Assembly: GCA_003522105.1 (NCBI GenBank)
Contig: DPGF01000004.1
Coordinates: forward strand, 1 to 43,503
Origin: Oscillibacter sp.
GTDB taxonomy: Bacteria; Bacillota; Clostridia; Oscillospirales; Oscillospiraceae
DNA: 43,503 nt
Reading direction: 5' to 3'
Part shown: positions 33,603-42,197 of the stretch, piece after piece
Layout: the number at the start of each line of letters is the position of its first letter
How positions within the stretch are numbered: the first letter of the stretch is position 1
Position numbers and translations under genes: made by a program
Notes under the pieces: model-generated
The model's database searches: none
Seen by the model: the letters and a program-made list of their open reading frames with translations, nothing else
Told to the model about the DNA's origin: nothing

Positions 33603-34217
33603 ATGGCACTTGAAAATAAACTTGGCATCACCAACTCTGCCGAGCTTGCCCGCGAGGAGGAGCGGATCAGCAAGAAGAAAGCCGTAGAACTATTTGAAAG
33701 CGGCGCTCTGGATAAGCTGGCACCCGGCAGATTCGCGTCGCTGCAAGCCATTCATAAGGCACTTTTCGAGGATATTTATGACTTTGCCGGTGAACTGCGC
33801 ACGGTGAATCTTGCAAAGGGCAATTTCCGCTTTGCGCCGCTGATGTATCTGGAGGCGGCGCTTGGAAACATCGACAAGATGCCGCAGTCCACCTTTGACG
33901 AGATCATCGAAAAGTATGTGGAAATGAATATCGCCCACCCGTTCCGCGAGGGCAACGGCCGCAGTACCCGCCTGTGGCTCGACCAGATGCTGAAAGCCGG
34001 TATCGGACAGGTGGTGGATTGGAGCAAAGTGGATAAGGAGGATTATCTCCTCGCCATGGAGCGCAGCCCCATCAAGGACGTGGAAGTCAAGGTGCTGCTG
34101 AAAGCGGCTTTGACCGACGAGATCAACAGCCGCGAGGTCTATATGAAAGGCATCGACCACAGCTACTACTATGAGGGGTATACGACCTTCAAAACGGAAG
34201 ATCTGAGCAAGGAATGA
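33603..34217 (+). CDS. Fic-family AMP-transferase, class III (NmFic-like)
   Basis: 204 aa from the ATG at 33603, after GGAGG. The Fic motif is complete: HPFREGNGR at 112-120. Close to the C-terminus, HSYYYEG (S187 to E191, G192) matches the inhibitory (S/T)xxxE(G/N) motif that class III Fic proteins such as NmFic carry on their own C-terminal helix. It should therefore be self-inhibited and need no antitoxin gene; none is seen. Fic proteins transfer AMP to target hydroxyls, for example on gyrase and topoisomerase IV. Lies 32 nt after hepT, possibly in the same transcript. Confidence 0.88.
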   Translation: MALENKLGITNSAELAREEERISKKKAVELFESGALDKLAPGRFASLQAIHKALFEDIYDFAGELRTVNLAKGNFRFAPLMYLEAALGNIDKMPQSTFDEIIEKYVEMNIAHPFREGNGRSTRLWLDQMLKAGIGQVVDWSKVDKEDYLLAMERSPIKDVEVKVLLKAALTDEINSREVYMKGIDHSYYYEGYTTFKTEDLSKE

Positions 34218-34323
34218 GGTGCAGATATGCCGGATACGAAGCAGACGAATCGCATCCATCTCTCACAAATGCTGTAGAAATACGCATCGCCAGTATGCAT
34301 TGGTAAGTTCGCGCCACAATTCA

Positions 34324-34352
34324 TTGACATATTTGCCAATAAATTGTATTAT
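34324..34352 (+). promoter_or_regulatory. Sigma-A promoter of the cas operon
   Basis: TTGACA (34324-34329), 17-nt spacer, TATTAT (34347-34352). Predicted start near 34359, giving an 82-nt leader. Confidence 0.85.
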
Positions 34353-34358
34353 ATTGAC

Positions 34359-34428
34359 AGAACAAGGGCTGTTCTTCGGCCCCCCTAGAGTCAGCCCTGT
34401 AATATTACAGGGCTGGTTTTTTCTTTTT
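34359..34428 (+). terminator. Attenuator-like leader with terminator before cas3
   Basis: A perfect 24-nt palindrome (CAGCCCTGTAAT at 34392-34403 plus its complement at 34404-34415) is followed by G, T6, C, T5, and then at once by the cas3 ribosome-binding site GGAGGA (34429-34434). A copy of the 3' arm, AAGGGCTG (34364-34371), lies upstream and could pair with CAGCCCT instead, freeing the terminator. AAGGGCTG also sits in and beside the loop of a 5' hairpin AGAACA/TGTTCT. Confidence 0.7.
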
Positions 34429-34440
34429 GGAGGAAATGAA

Positions 34441-36852
34441 ATGAACTATTACGCCCACATTGCAGAGGACGGGCGCCGTCAGACAGTGGCAGAGCATTGC
34501 CGAAAGGCTGCCAGCTATGCTGCAGAGTGCTTATCCGGCGTTGGGTTATCAAATACAGCCTATTTAGCGGGATTGATGCACGATACAGGCAAATTAACGC
34601 AAGAATATCAAATCTATTTGGAACGCGCCGCACGCGGTGAAGCAGTACGGCGCGGCTCCGTGGTTCATACCTTTGCAGGAGTTCGATTTCTACTGGAACA
34701 TTATCATGGATCAAAACATGAGTCTTTTAATGACATCACATGTGAACTGCTGGCTTTTGCCGTTGGTGCACACCATGGGCTGTTTGACTGCATTGATGAA
34801 AACCATGCCTCAGGATTTCTGCACAGGCTTCAATCCCATGATAGCGAATATCAGGAAGCTATAAAAAATGCGGAAATGCTCCTTATCACGCGTGATGAAA
34901 CAAATCAATTGTTTCAAGCCTCTTGCGAAGAGATGTCTATTATTTTTGAAAAAATCCAGAAGATACTGGATTTCGAATCTTCTCAGGAGAATGATTTACA
35001 CTTCTATGTCGGTCTGATGGCAAGACTTTTGCTGTCGGCGGTAATCCAAGGCGACCGGCGGGATACCACAGAATTTGTAACAGGAACTTCGCGTTTACCC
35101 CATACAAAAGACTTGCGTGATATGTGGAATGCCTATCTACAACACATGGAACAAAAGCTTTCGGAATTCTCTTCCAAAACAGATATACAGAAAGCAAGAC
35201 GGGAAATTTCAGATCAGTGCCGACGGTTTGCAAATCAGCCCGGCGGTGTTTACCATCTGAATGTACCTACGGGAGCCGGGAAAACGCTGAGTTCTTTGCG
35301 TTATGCTTTAGCGCATGCTGCCAAATGGAATAAATCCAGAATTATTTTTACCGCGCCGCTGCTAACAATTTTAGATCAAAACGCAAAAGTGATTCGGAAC
35401 TTTGTCGGAGATAACAGCATCATTCTGGAGCACCATTCCAACCTTATTCGCACACAAGAAATAGCGGAACAATTGGATACGCAGGAACTGTTGTTGGAGG
35501 ATTGGAGTGCGCCGATCATTATTACCACACTTGCACAACTGCTGAATACATTCCTGGACGGGAATACTTCCTCGATCCGCCGTTTTCAGGCCCTTGCCGA
35601 TAGTGTCATTGTCATGGACGAGGTCCAAACGGTGCCTACCAAAATGCTAACGCTATTTAACCTAACGATCAACTTCTTATCAGAAGTCTGCGGCGCGACT
35701 GTCATTTTGTGCTCCGCAACCCAACCGTGCTTCGAAAGGGCTGCGCATCCTTTGTTTACTCAGCGTATCGATATGGTGCCATATACTCCGAAGTTATGGA
35801 ACACCTTCCGCAGAACACAAATTAAGCCTGTTGAAATGATGCGTCTGGATGCCATCCCTGCATTTGCTCAGCGGGTTTTGGAACAGGCCAACAGCCTGCT
35901 GATCGTTTGCAATAAGAAAAGTGAGGCTGCATATCTCTATGAAGCGCTGTCAGGCGGTACGGCCCATTGTTTCCATCTATCCGCCGCAATGTGCATGGCA
36001 CATCGAAGGATTGTTCTGAACAATCTACAAGCAGTTTTGGATGATTTGAAGTCCACACCGCAAACATCGGGCAAGAAAGTGATCTGCGTATCCACGCAGG
36101 TCATTGAAGCTGGCATCGATATTTCCTTTGAGCGGGTCATCCGCCTTTCCGCAGGAATGGACAGTGTCATCCAGTCTGCAGGTCGCTGTAACCGCAATGG
36201 CGAATCGGACACTCCCGCATCGGTTTATCTGGTGCCGTGTCAGAATGAAAATCTGACTAAACTATCCGAAATTCAGCGGGGAAAAGATGCGACCGAAAGT
36301 TTGCTGGCACAATACTGCCGTTGCCCACAGCAATTTCAAAATGACCTTTCTTCCGATGAAGCCATCAATGATTATTACCGCAGGCTTTACAAGGAAATGC
36401 CGGAAGGGTTCCAGGACTATAACATAAAGGGAAAACCATATTCCATTTTTTCTTTGCTATCAGCCAACAGCTGTTTTGCAGATGACCGAGTTGAAGCGCA
36501 TGGAAACTATTTTTTAAACCAGGCATTTCGCTTAGCGGGCAACCTGTTTCAAGTGTACGACGATGCAAGTCTTGATGTTATCGTTCCCTACAAAGAAGGA
36601 CGAATGATCATCGCAGATCTTGGATCTGAACGGGCTGCTTTTGATTTGGAATACAGAAAAGAGTGTATCGCACGCGCCAAACCATACACGATTTCTTTGT
36701 ATGAATATCAACGAAAGCAATTAGAGCAAAATCACGGATTATTACCAGTTAGTGGCGAAAATGATAGAATATGGATGCTATCAGATAACTTTTATGACAA
36801 AGAACTTGGTTTTTCCCTCGAAGGGATAGAAATACAGTTTTTGGAGGTGTAA
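34441..36852 (+). CDS. cas3: CRISPR type I helicase-nuclease Cas3
   Basis: 803 aa from the ATG at 34441 after GGAGGA. N-terminal HD nuclease (AEHC, LAGLMHDTGK with H47-D48, AVGAHHGL), then an SF2 helicase: Walker A NVPTGAGKT at about 274-282, DEVQ at about 392-395 in VIVMDEVQTVP, SATQP, and the C-lobe STQVIEAGIDISFERVI and QSAGRCNRNG. It unwinds and degrades DNA marked by Cascade. First gene of the operon, AT-richer than the core genome. Confidence 0.95.
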   Translation: MNYYAHIAEDGRRQTVAEHCRKAASYAAECLSGVGLSNTAYLAGLMHDTGKLTQEYQIYLERAARGEAVRRGSVVHTFAGVRFLLEHYHGSKHESFNDITCELLAFAVGAHHGLFDCIDENHASGFLHRLQSHDSEYQEAIKNAEMLLITRDETNQLFQASCEEMSIIFEKIQKILDFESSQENDLHFYVGLMARLLLSAVIQGDRRDTTEFVTGTSRLPHTKDLRDMWNAYLQHMEQKLSEFSSKTDIQKARREISDQCRRFANQPGGVYHLNVPTGAGKTLSSLRYALAHAAKWNKSRIIFTAPLLTILDQNAKVIRNFVGDNSIILEHHSNLIRTQEIAEQLDTQELLLEDWSAPIIITTLAQLLNTFLDGNTSSIRRFQALADSVIVMDEVQTVPTKMLTLFNLTINFLSEVCGATVILCSATQPCFERAAHPLFTQRIDMVPYTPKLWNTFRRTQIKPVEMMRLDAIPAFAQRVLEQANSLLIVCNKKSEAAYLYEALSGGTAHCFHLSAAMCMAHRRIVLNNLQAVLDDLKSTPQTSGKKVICVSTQVIEAGIDISFERVIRLSAGMDSVIQSAGRCNRNGESDTPASVYLVPCQNENLTKLSEIQRGKDATESLLAQYCRCPQQFQNDLSSDEAINDYYRRLYKEMPEGFQDYNIKGKPYSIFSLLSANSCFADDRVEAHGNYFLNQAFRLAGNLFQVYDDASLDVIVPYKEGRMIIADLGSERAAFDLEYRKECIARAKPYTISLYEYQRKQLEQNHGLLPVSGENDRIWMLSDNFYDKELGFSLEGIEIQFLEV

Positions 36853-36854
36853 TT

Positions 36855-37589
36855 GTGAGAAATACGCAATATCCAAACCTTGTGGAATTTCAGGTAACAG
36901 GGGATTATGCTCTGTTCTCTGATCCAATTCTTCGCCTTGGCGGAGAAAAATGCACCTATCAAGTGCCAACCTATGAAGCCTTGAAAGGAATTTTGTCCTC
37001 AGTGTATTGGAAACCCACGTTGATCTGGTATATTGACGCTGTTCGCGTGATGAACCCTATCCAAACGGAAGTGAAAGGCATGCGGCCTATCAAGTACCAC
37101 GGCGGCAACGATTTGGCTTACTATACTTATCTGAAAAACTGTTGTTACAAAGTACGAGCTCACTTTGAATGGAACGAAAATCGCGCAGAGTTGGCAGGAG
37201 ACCGCAATGAAAATAAGCACCATGAGATTGCAAAACGGATGATCCGAAAGGGCGGAAGACGGGATATTTTTCTGGGAACGCGGGAGTGCCAGGGATACGT
37301 GGAACCTTGCGTATTCGACGAAGGAAGCAGTCCCTATGATGAGATCCAGGAACTAAGTTTTGGTTTGATGTATCATGGAATCACTTATGCCGATGAAGCA
37401 TATTCCGCAGATACGGCAGGGCACATGACGGCGAATTTTTGGAATGCGGTGATGCGGAAGGGAATTATTACCTTCCCAAAGCCGAAAGAATGTCCGTTGC
37501 ATAAAACGTTAGGTGAAATGCCGGTCAAGCCCTTTGGCGCATCTCTGCAAAACTTTTCGGGACTAAGGGAATTTGGGGAGGTGGACTGA
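36855..37589 (+). CDS. cas5c: Cas5c, crRNA-processing Cascade subunit (type I-C)
   Basis: 244 aa, GTG start after GGAGG, 2 nt past cas3. In type I-C there is no Cas6; Cas5c cuts the repeat. The catalytic set of Bacillus halodurans Cas5d (Tyr46, Lys116, His117) corresponds well to Y40 in VPTYEALKGIL and K121-H122 in NENKHHEIAKRM. Other family motifs: FSDPILRLGGEKCTYQVPTYEA in two halves, and LGTRECQGYVEP. Its substrate, the repeat, forms an 8-bp hairpin (see array). Confidence 0.93.
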   Translation: MRNTQYPNLVEFQVTGDYALFSDPILRLGGEKCTYQVPTYEALKGILSSVYWKPTLIWYIDAVRVMNPIQTEVKGMRPIKYHGGNDLAYYTYLKNCCYKVRAHFEWNENRAELAGDRNENKHHEIAKRMIRKGGRRDIFLGTRECQGYVEPCVFDEGSSPYDEIQELSFGLMYHGITYADEAYSADTAGHMTANFWNAVMRKGIITFPKPKECPLHKTLGEMPVKPFGASLQNFSGLREFGEVD

Positions 37590-39383
37590 ATGGGACTACT
37601 GCAAAAAGCCTGTGAAACCTATAACTGCCATATTCGCCTTGTGGGCCTGCCCCAAGCAGGAGAAAAGAAGGAAACGCTGGCCCCTGTTTCCCATATTTTA
37701 ACCTCTGCACAGATCGAGATTACTCTAAACCAGGATGGGAAATTTCGAAGTGCTAAGGCAATAGACAAAAAAGAACCTAAAATTGTAATTCCAGTCACAG
37801 AGGAATCCGGCGGGCGCAGCGGGACAAACCCAAGACCGCATCCCCTTTGCGATCAACTAAAGTATCTGGCAGGGTACGACGCCAAGAAATATGAAGGATA
37901 TGTGACGCAGCTGACACAATGGGCAGAATCTTCTTGCGGACACCCTAAACTCCGGCCGATTCTAAATTATGTAAAAAGCGGCACGATTCTTGCCGACCTT
38001 GCACAAAGCGATGTTATACAGCTTGATGAAAAGGGACATCCCAAGGAAGAAGATGCCATGGTGTGTTGGCGCGTGGTCGGGTTGGACAGTAACGAATCTG
38101 ACGCATGCTGGCAAGACCAAAGCCTTTTTCGCGCATTTATAGATTACTACCGCGCCAAAATGGAAGGGCAGGGTAAAGAACTATGTATGGTTAGCGGAAC
38201 ACTGTCACGACCCGCTATTCAGCATCCCAAAGGGATTGCTCCGGCATGCGGCGGTAATGCCAAATTGATTTCCTCGAACGATGAAAACGGTTTTACTTAC
38301 CGTGGGCGATTTGTGGAGGATTGGCAGGCTGCGACTATCGGTTACGAGGCATCCCAGGAGGCACACAACGCGCTGCGCTGGTTGATTGCGAATCAGGGAA
38401 CTTTGATCGGCGGTAGAGTATTTTTGTGCTGGAATCCGCAGGGGAGAAAAATCTGCAGCGCAACGGGCCCATTTCGAGTAAATAAAACACCGATCACCGA
38501 ACCGACCGAATACCGGGAGGACTTGCACAAAACGCTGATGGGATACCGCAATTTACTACCGGATTCTGCCGGAGTTGTGATCGCAGCTTTCGATGCTGCC
38601 ACCACTGGGCGCTTATCCATGACATATTACAATGAACTGATGGGATCGGCTTTTCTGCAAAGGCTCCATGATTGGGACGCGATCTGCTGCTGGCCCAACT
38701 GGCAGGGTGCCATCTGGGCACCGTCCTTATACCAGATCGTGAATGACGCCTTTGGGACCTGCCAGAACGGCCAGCTGAAAACGGACAATCGGGTGTTAAA
38801 GCAGCAAATCCAACGGTTGCTGTCCTGCCGTGTAGACCGCGCCAGATTCCCTTCCGACATCAAAGATATGCTGGTTTGGCGGGCTTCAAATCCACAGTCT
38901 TTTGAAAAGGATATCTGGCGAGGCGTGTTGTTTACAGCGTGTGCTGTTTTGAAAAAATATGATTTTGATCGAAATGGGGAGGAATGGAGTATGGCACTGG
39001 ATTCCAGCAAACAAGATCGCAGCTATCAGTTTGGCCGTTTGTTGGCCGTGATGGAAAAAGTGGAGCGGGATACTTACACTGACAACGAAAATCGGGAACC
39101 GAATGCAATCCGGCAGATGTCCGTTTTCTGCCGCCGTCCCATGTATGTGGCGGCCAATCTGGAAAAGCAGCTTGAGCAGGCTTATTTACCGAGGCTCCGC
39201 CCGGGAAGCCGCGTATTTTACAAGAATATGATCGGCCAAATCATGGAAGAAATCGATAAATTCCCAGAAAACCAGAGAAATCGGCCGTTGGAGCCCAGCT
39301 ATCTGATGGGATACTATCTCCAGCGCAGGGCACTGTATCAGAAAAAAGAGAATGAACAGAACGAGGAGGACAGCAAGCAATGA
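37590..39383 (+). CDS. cas8c: Cas8c, Cascade large subunit (type I-C)
   Basis: 597 aa, ATG directly after the cas5c stop. Matches Csd1/Cas8c: FRVNKTPITEPTEYREDLHKTL-like and GRLSMTYYNEL segments, FSRP-like QHPKGI region, and a helical C-terminal part. It recognises the PAM and holds the target strand. The C-terminal 130 residues are probably also made as a separate protein, Cas11c, from an internal start. Overlaps cas7c by 4 nt (ATGA). Confidence 0.92.
   Translation: MGLLQKACETYNCHIRLVGLPQAGEKKETLAPVSHILTSAQIEITLNQDGKFRSAKAIDKKEPKIVIPVTEESGGRSGTNPRPHPLCDQLKYLAGYDAKKYEGYVTQLTQWAESSCGHPKLRPILNYVKSGTILADLAQSDVIQLDEKGHPKEEDAMVCWRVVGLDSNESDACWQDQSLFRAFIDYYRAKMEGQGKELCMVSGTLSRPAIQHPKGIAPACGGNAKLISSNDENGFTYRGRFVEDWQAATIGYEASQEAHNALRWLIANQGTLIGGRVFLCWNPQGRKICSATGPFRVNKTPITEPTEYREDLHKTLMGYRNLLPDSAGVVIAAFDAATTGRLSMTYYNELMGSAFLQRLHDWDAICCWPNWQGAIWAPSLYQIVNDAFGTCQNGQLKTDNRVLKQQIQRLLSCRVDRARFPSDIKDMLVWRASNPQSFEKDIWRGVLFTACAVLKKYDFDRNGEEWSMALDSSKQDRSYQFGRLLAVMEKVERDTYTDNENREPNAIRQMSVFCRRPMYVAANLEKQLEQAYLPRLRPGSRVFYKNMIGQIMEEIDKFPENQRNRPLEPSYLMGYYLQRRALYQKKENEQNEEDSKQ
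38991..39383 (+). CDS. cas11c: Cas11c small subunit, internal start in cas8c
   Basis: 130 aa, same frame as cas8c. The internal ATG at 38991 is preceded by GGGGAGGA at 38976-38983, 7 nt away, a stronger ribosome-binding site than that of cas8c itself. The product begins MALDSSKQDRSYQFGRLLAVME, as expected for the helical small subunit that type I-C systems make by internal initiation (shown for Desulfovibrio and other I-C systems). Two or more copies line the Cascade belly. Confidence 0.8.
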   Translation: MALDSSKQDRSYQFGRLLAVMEKVERDTYTDNENREPNAIRQMSVFCRRPMYVAANLEKQLEQAYLPRLRPGSRVFYKNMIGQIMEEIDKFPENQRNRPLEPSYLMGYYLQRRALYQKKENEQNEEDSKQ

Positions 39384-40219
39384 GTACATTACAGAACAAG
39401 ATCGATTTTGTAGCATTGATCTCGGTCAACATGGCAAATGCCAACGGCGATCCCTTAAACGGCAACCGGCCCCGCACGGATTATAACAATTTTGGTGAGA
39501 TTTCCGATGTGTGCATCAAGCGGAAGATTCGCAACCGGATGCAGGATCAGGGTTATTCAATCTTTGTGCAATCTGAGGACCGGTGTGATGATGGCTTTGG
39601 CAGCCTGAGCGAACGTGCTTCCACAACCCTGAAAGGCATTAAAAATCGTGAGGAGTATACCAAAAAAGCCTGCGAAACTTGGCTGGATGTACGCACATTC
39701 GGACAGGTGTTCGCTTTTAAGGGCAAAGACAGTGTATCTGCGGGTGTGCGTGGCCCTGTTTCCATTCATCAGGCGGTCAGTATTTCACCCGTGGATGTGC
39801 AGACACTTCAGATTACAAAAAGTGTCAACGGTGAACCCAGTGAAAAACGTTCTTCGGATACCATGGGCAATAAGCATTTTGTACAGTTCGGCCTTTATCT
39901 GCTCAAAGGCTCCATCAATGTGCAGTTGGCAGAAAAAACAGGCTTCACAGAATAGGACGCACAAGTGGTGAAGGAGTGTCTACGGACGCTGTTTGTCAAT
40001 GATGCCTCCGCCGCCCGTCCAGATGGTTCTATGGAGGTGGTCAAGCTTTTCTGGTGGCAGCATAACTGCAAGGACGGGCAGTATTCTTCCGCCAAAGTAC
40101 ACCGTTCTGTAAAAGTCACTCTGAAAGATTCAGACCATATTCCTTCCTCTGTGGATGACTATGCCATCACTGTAGAAGCTCTGCCTGGATTGGAACCGGA
40201 AGTGATTGATGGACTTTAA
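39380..40219 (+). pseudogene. cas7c: Cas7c (Csd2) Cascade backbone, interrupted by an amber stop
   Basis: The frame is continuous for 280 codons except for TAG at 39953-39955 (codon 192). Before it: 191 aa with the Cas7 features (ALISVNMANANGDPLNGNRP; SIHQAVSISPV; SSDTMGNKHFVQFGLYLLKG). After it: DAQVVKECLRTLF, MEVVKLFWWQH, SSAKVHRSVKVTL, all expected in an intact Csd2 of about 280-290 aa. The sequence reads GAA TAG GAC where relatives have acidic residues, so a single GAG-to-TAG change would explain it. A GTG at 39965 with AGGA 7 nt before it could restart translation. Without read-through or restart, Cascade cannot form. Overlaps cas4 by 11 nt. Confidence 0.9.
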
Positions 40220-40871
40220 TGACGAGGACTTCCTCCAGCTCTCCGGCTTGCAGCATTTTAAGTTCTGCCGCCGCCAGTGGGCGCTCATTCACATCGAGAA
40301 CCAGTGGGCGGAGAATTACCGCACGACGGACGGCGCGATCCTGCATGAAAACGCGCACAACGGCGCATTTTCCGAAAGCAGGGGAGATCTCCTCGTCACG
40401 CGCGATATGCGCATTTTCTCGCGCTCGCTCGGCGTTTCCGGCGCGTGCGACGTGCTGGAATTTCACCGCGGCGAAACCGGCATCCCGCTCAAGGGGCGTG
40501 AGGGGCTGTGGCAGCCATACCCCGTGGAGTACAAGCGGGGACGACCGAAGGAGAACACGGCAGATGCCATCCAACTCTGTGGACAGGCTATGTGTCTGGA
40601 GGAAATGCTCTGCTGCGAGATTCCGCGTGGCGCGCTGTATTACGGTGAGCCGCGGCGCCGCACCGAGGTAGACTTTACGCCGGAGCTGCGGCGGGAGGTA
40701 ACGGCTCTTCTGTCGGAGATGCACGACCTTTACCGGCGCGGCCACACGCCGAAGGTAAAGCCGACAAAGGCCTGCAGCGCCTGCTCGCTCAAATCGCTGT
40801 GCCTGCCGAAGCTGATGCGCGGAAAATCCGTTTCCTCGTATCTGCGCGGCGCTATGGAGGGAGCGCCATGA
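40209..40871 (+). CDS. cas4: Cas4 Fe-S nuclease (adaptation)
   Basis: 220 aa from the ATG at 40209, inside the last codons of cas7c. RecB-type nuclease with GACDVLEF, then YPVEYKRGRPKENTADAIQLCGQAMCLEE (active-site Glu/Lys and QxxxY-like motif). Fe-S cysteines: C20 (FKFCRRQW) and three at the C-terminus in CSACSLKSLCLPKL. It trims prespacers at the PAM for Cas1-Cas2. GC-rich, unlike the genes before it. Confidence 0.93.
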   Translation: MDFNDEDFLQLSGLQHFKFCRRQWALIHIENQWAENYRTTDGAILHENAHNGAFSESRGDLLVTRDMRIFSRSLGVSGACDVLEFHRGETGIPLKGREGLWQPYPVEYKRGRPKENTADAIQLCGQAMCLEEMLCCEIPRGALYYGEPRRRTEVDFTPELRREVTALLSEMHDLYRRGHTPKVKPTKACSACSLKSLCLPKLMRGKSVSSYLRGAMEGAP

Positions 40872-41899
40872 GACAGCTATTGAATACGCTTTTTGTCACC
40901 TCGGAGGACATCTACCTCTCATTGGACGGCGAAAATATTGTGGCAAACCGCGGCGGGGAAGCGGTCGCGCGCTATCCGCTGCACACGCTGCAAAGCATCG
41001 TCACCTTCTCCTACGCAGGGGCTTCGCCTGCATTGATGGGAAAATGCGCGCAGCGGGAGATCGGGCTTGCGTTCTGCTCGCCACGGGGAAAATTCCTTGC
41101 GCGCGTTTCCGGGCAGATGCAGGGAAATGTTCTTCTGCGGCGGATGCAGTACCGCGTGGCAGATGACCCATCGCAAAGCTGCCGAATCGCCCGGAATATG
41201 GTTTTCGGCAAGGTCTTCAATGCCCGCTGGAGCGTGGAGCGCACACGCCGCGACCATGTCCAGCGCATTGACGATGTGCGCTTTTCCTCTGTATCCGCGC
41301 AGCTTCAGGGGCTTTTGTCGCAAATTGCGGAGGAAACATCGCCGGATAGTCTGCGTGGACTGGAAGGCATCGGTGCAGCGGCATATTTCAGCGTGCTGGA
41401 CGACATGATCTTACAGGGCAAGGAAACCTTTTTCTTTCACGAGCGCAGCCGCCGTCCGCCGCTCGATGCGTTCAATGCAATGCTGTCTTTTGCCTATAGC
41501 CTGCTTGCACACGACTGCGCATCGGCGCTCGAAAGCGTGGGGCTGGACGCGTATGTTGGCTGTCTCCACCGCGACCGCCCCGGGCGGGAGTCTCTGGCGC
41601 TCGATCTGATGGAGGAACTGCGTCCCTGCTTTGCAGACCGCTTTGTGCTCACGCTCATCAACAACCGTATCATGAAGCCCGCCGATTTTGAGTTTCGGGA
41701 AAGCGGCGCGGTGCTGCTGACGGACGCAGGGCGCAGAACGTTTCTGCAAAAGTGGCAGGAGCGGAAAAAGGAAACCATCACCCACCCGTTTCTGGATGAA
41801 AAGATGCCGTGGGGACTCGTCCCTTATGTGCAAAGCCTGCTGCTGGCGCGTTACCTGCGCAGTGATCTCGAAGATTACCCGCCGTTTTTGTGGAAGTGA
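40868..41899 (+). CDS. cas1c: Cas1 integrase (type I-C)
   Basis: 343 aa, ATGA overlap with cas4. Catalytic residues E166 (GLEGIGAAAYF), H234 (CLHRDRPGRESLALDLMEE) and E249 are in place. Inserts new spacers at the leader end of the array together with Cas2. GC-rich like the core genome. Confidence 0.95.
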   Translation: MRQLLNTLFVTSEDIYLSLDGENIVANRGGEAVARYPLHTLQSIVTFSYAGASPALMGKCAQREIGLAFCSPRGKFLARVSGQMQGNVLLRRMQYRVADDPSQSCRIARNMVFGKVFNARWSVERTRRDHVQRIDDVRFSSVSAQLQGLLSQIAEETSPDSLRGLEGIGAAAYFSVLDDMILQGKETFFFHERSRRPPLDAFNAMLSFAYSLLAHDCASALESVGLDAYVGCLHRDRPGRESLALDLMEELRPCFADRFVLTLINNRIMKPADFEFRESGAVLLTDAGRRTFLQKWQERKKETITHPFLDEKMPWGLVPYVQSLLLARYLRSDLEDYPPFLWK

Positions 41900-41906
41900 G
41901 GCTCTT

Positions 41907-42197
41907 ATGCTGGTACTGATCACTTACGATGTCAGCACGGAAGACGCCGCCGGGCGCAAGCGTTTGCGGCAGATTGCAAAGCGGTGCGTCGACTACGGTC
42001 AGCGCGTGCAGAATTCCGTGTTTGAATGTCTGCTGGATACAGCGCAATATCGAAAGCTACAGCACGAGCTTTGCGGGATCATGGATCCGGAAAAAGACAG
42101 TCTGCGTTTCTATTGTCTCGGGAAAAAGTATGAGAATAGAATTGAGCATTTTGGCTGCAAGCAGACCTACCTTCCGGAAGAACCGATGATCTTATAG
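41907..42197 (+). CDS. cas2: Cas2 (adaptation)
   Basis: 96 aa. MLVLITYDVSTEDAAGRKRLRQIAK with the N-terminal metal aspartate (YDVST), QNSVFEC and the C-terminal strand FYCLGKKY. Bridges two Cas1 dimers. Last gene of the operon; the CRISPR leader follows. Confidence 0.95.
   Translation: MLVLITYDVSTEDAAGRKRLRQIAKRCVDYGQRVQNSVFECLLDTAQYRKLQHELCGIMDPEKDSLRFYCLGKKYENRIEHFGCKQTYLPEEPMIL

Noticed and set aside
33603..34217. Need for a separate Fic antitoxin (VbhA/FicA type)
   Set aside because: The inhibitory motif is found in the Fic protein's own C-terminus, and no small antitoxin frame lies next to it.
34227..34277. 16-codon open frame after fic with a GAGGTG site
   Set aside because: Too short and without recognisable similarity; it could be a remnant but cannot be supported as a gene.
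39953..39955. UAG in cas7c as a pyrrolysine or recoded codon
   Set aside because: No pyl genes are visible, no other gene in the window depends on UAG read-through, and relatives have an acidic residue there.
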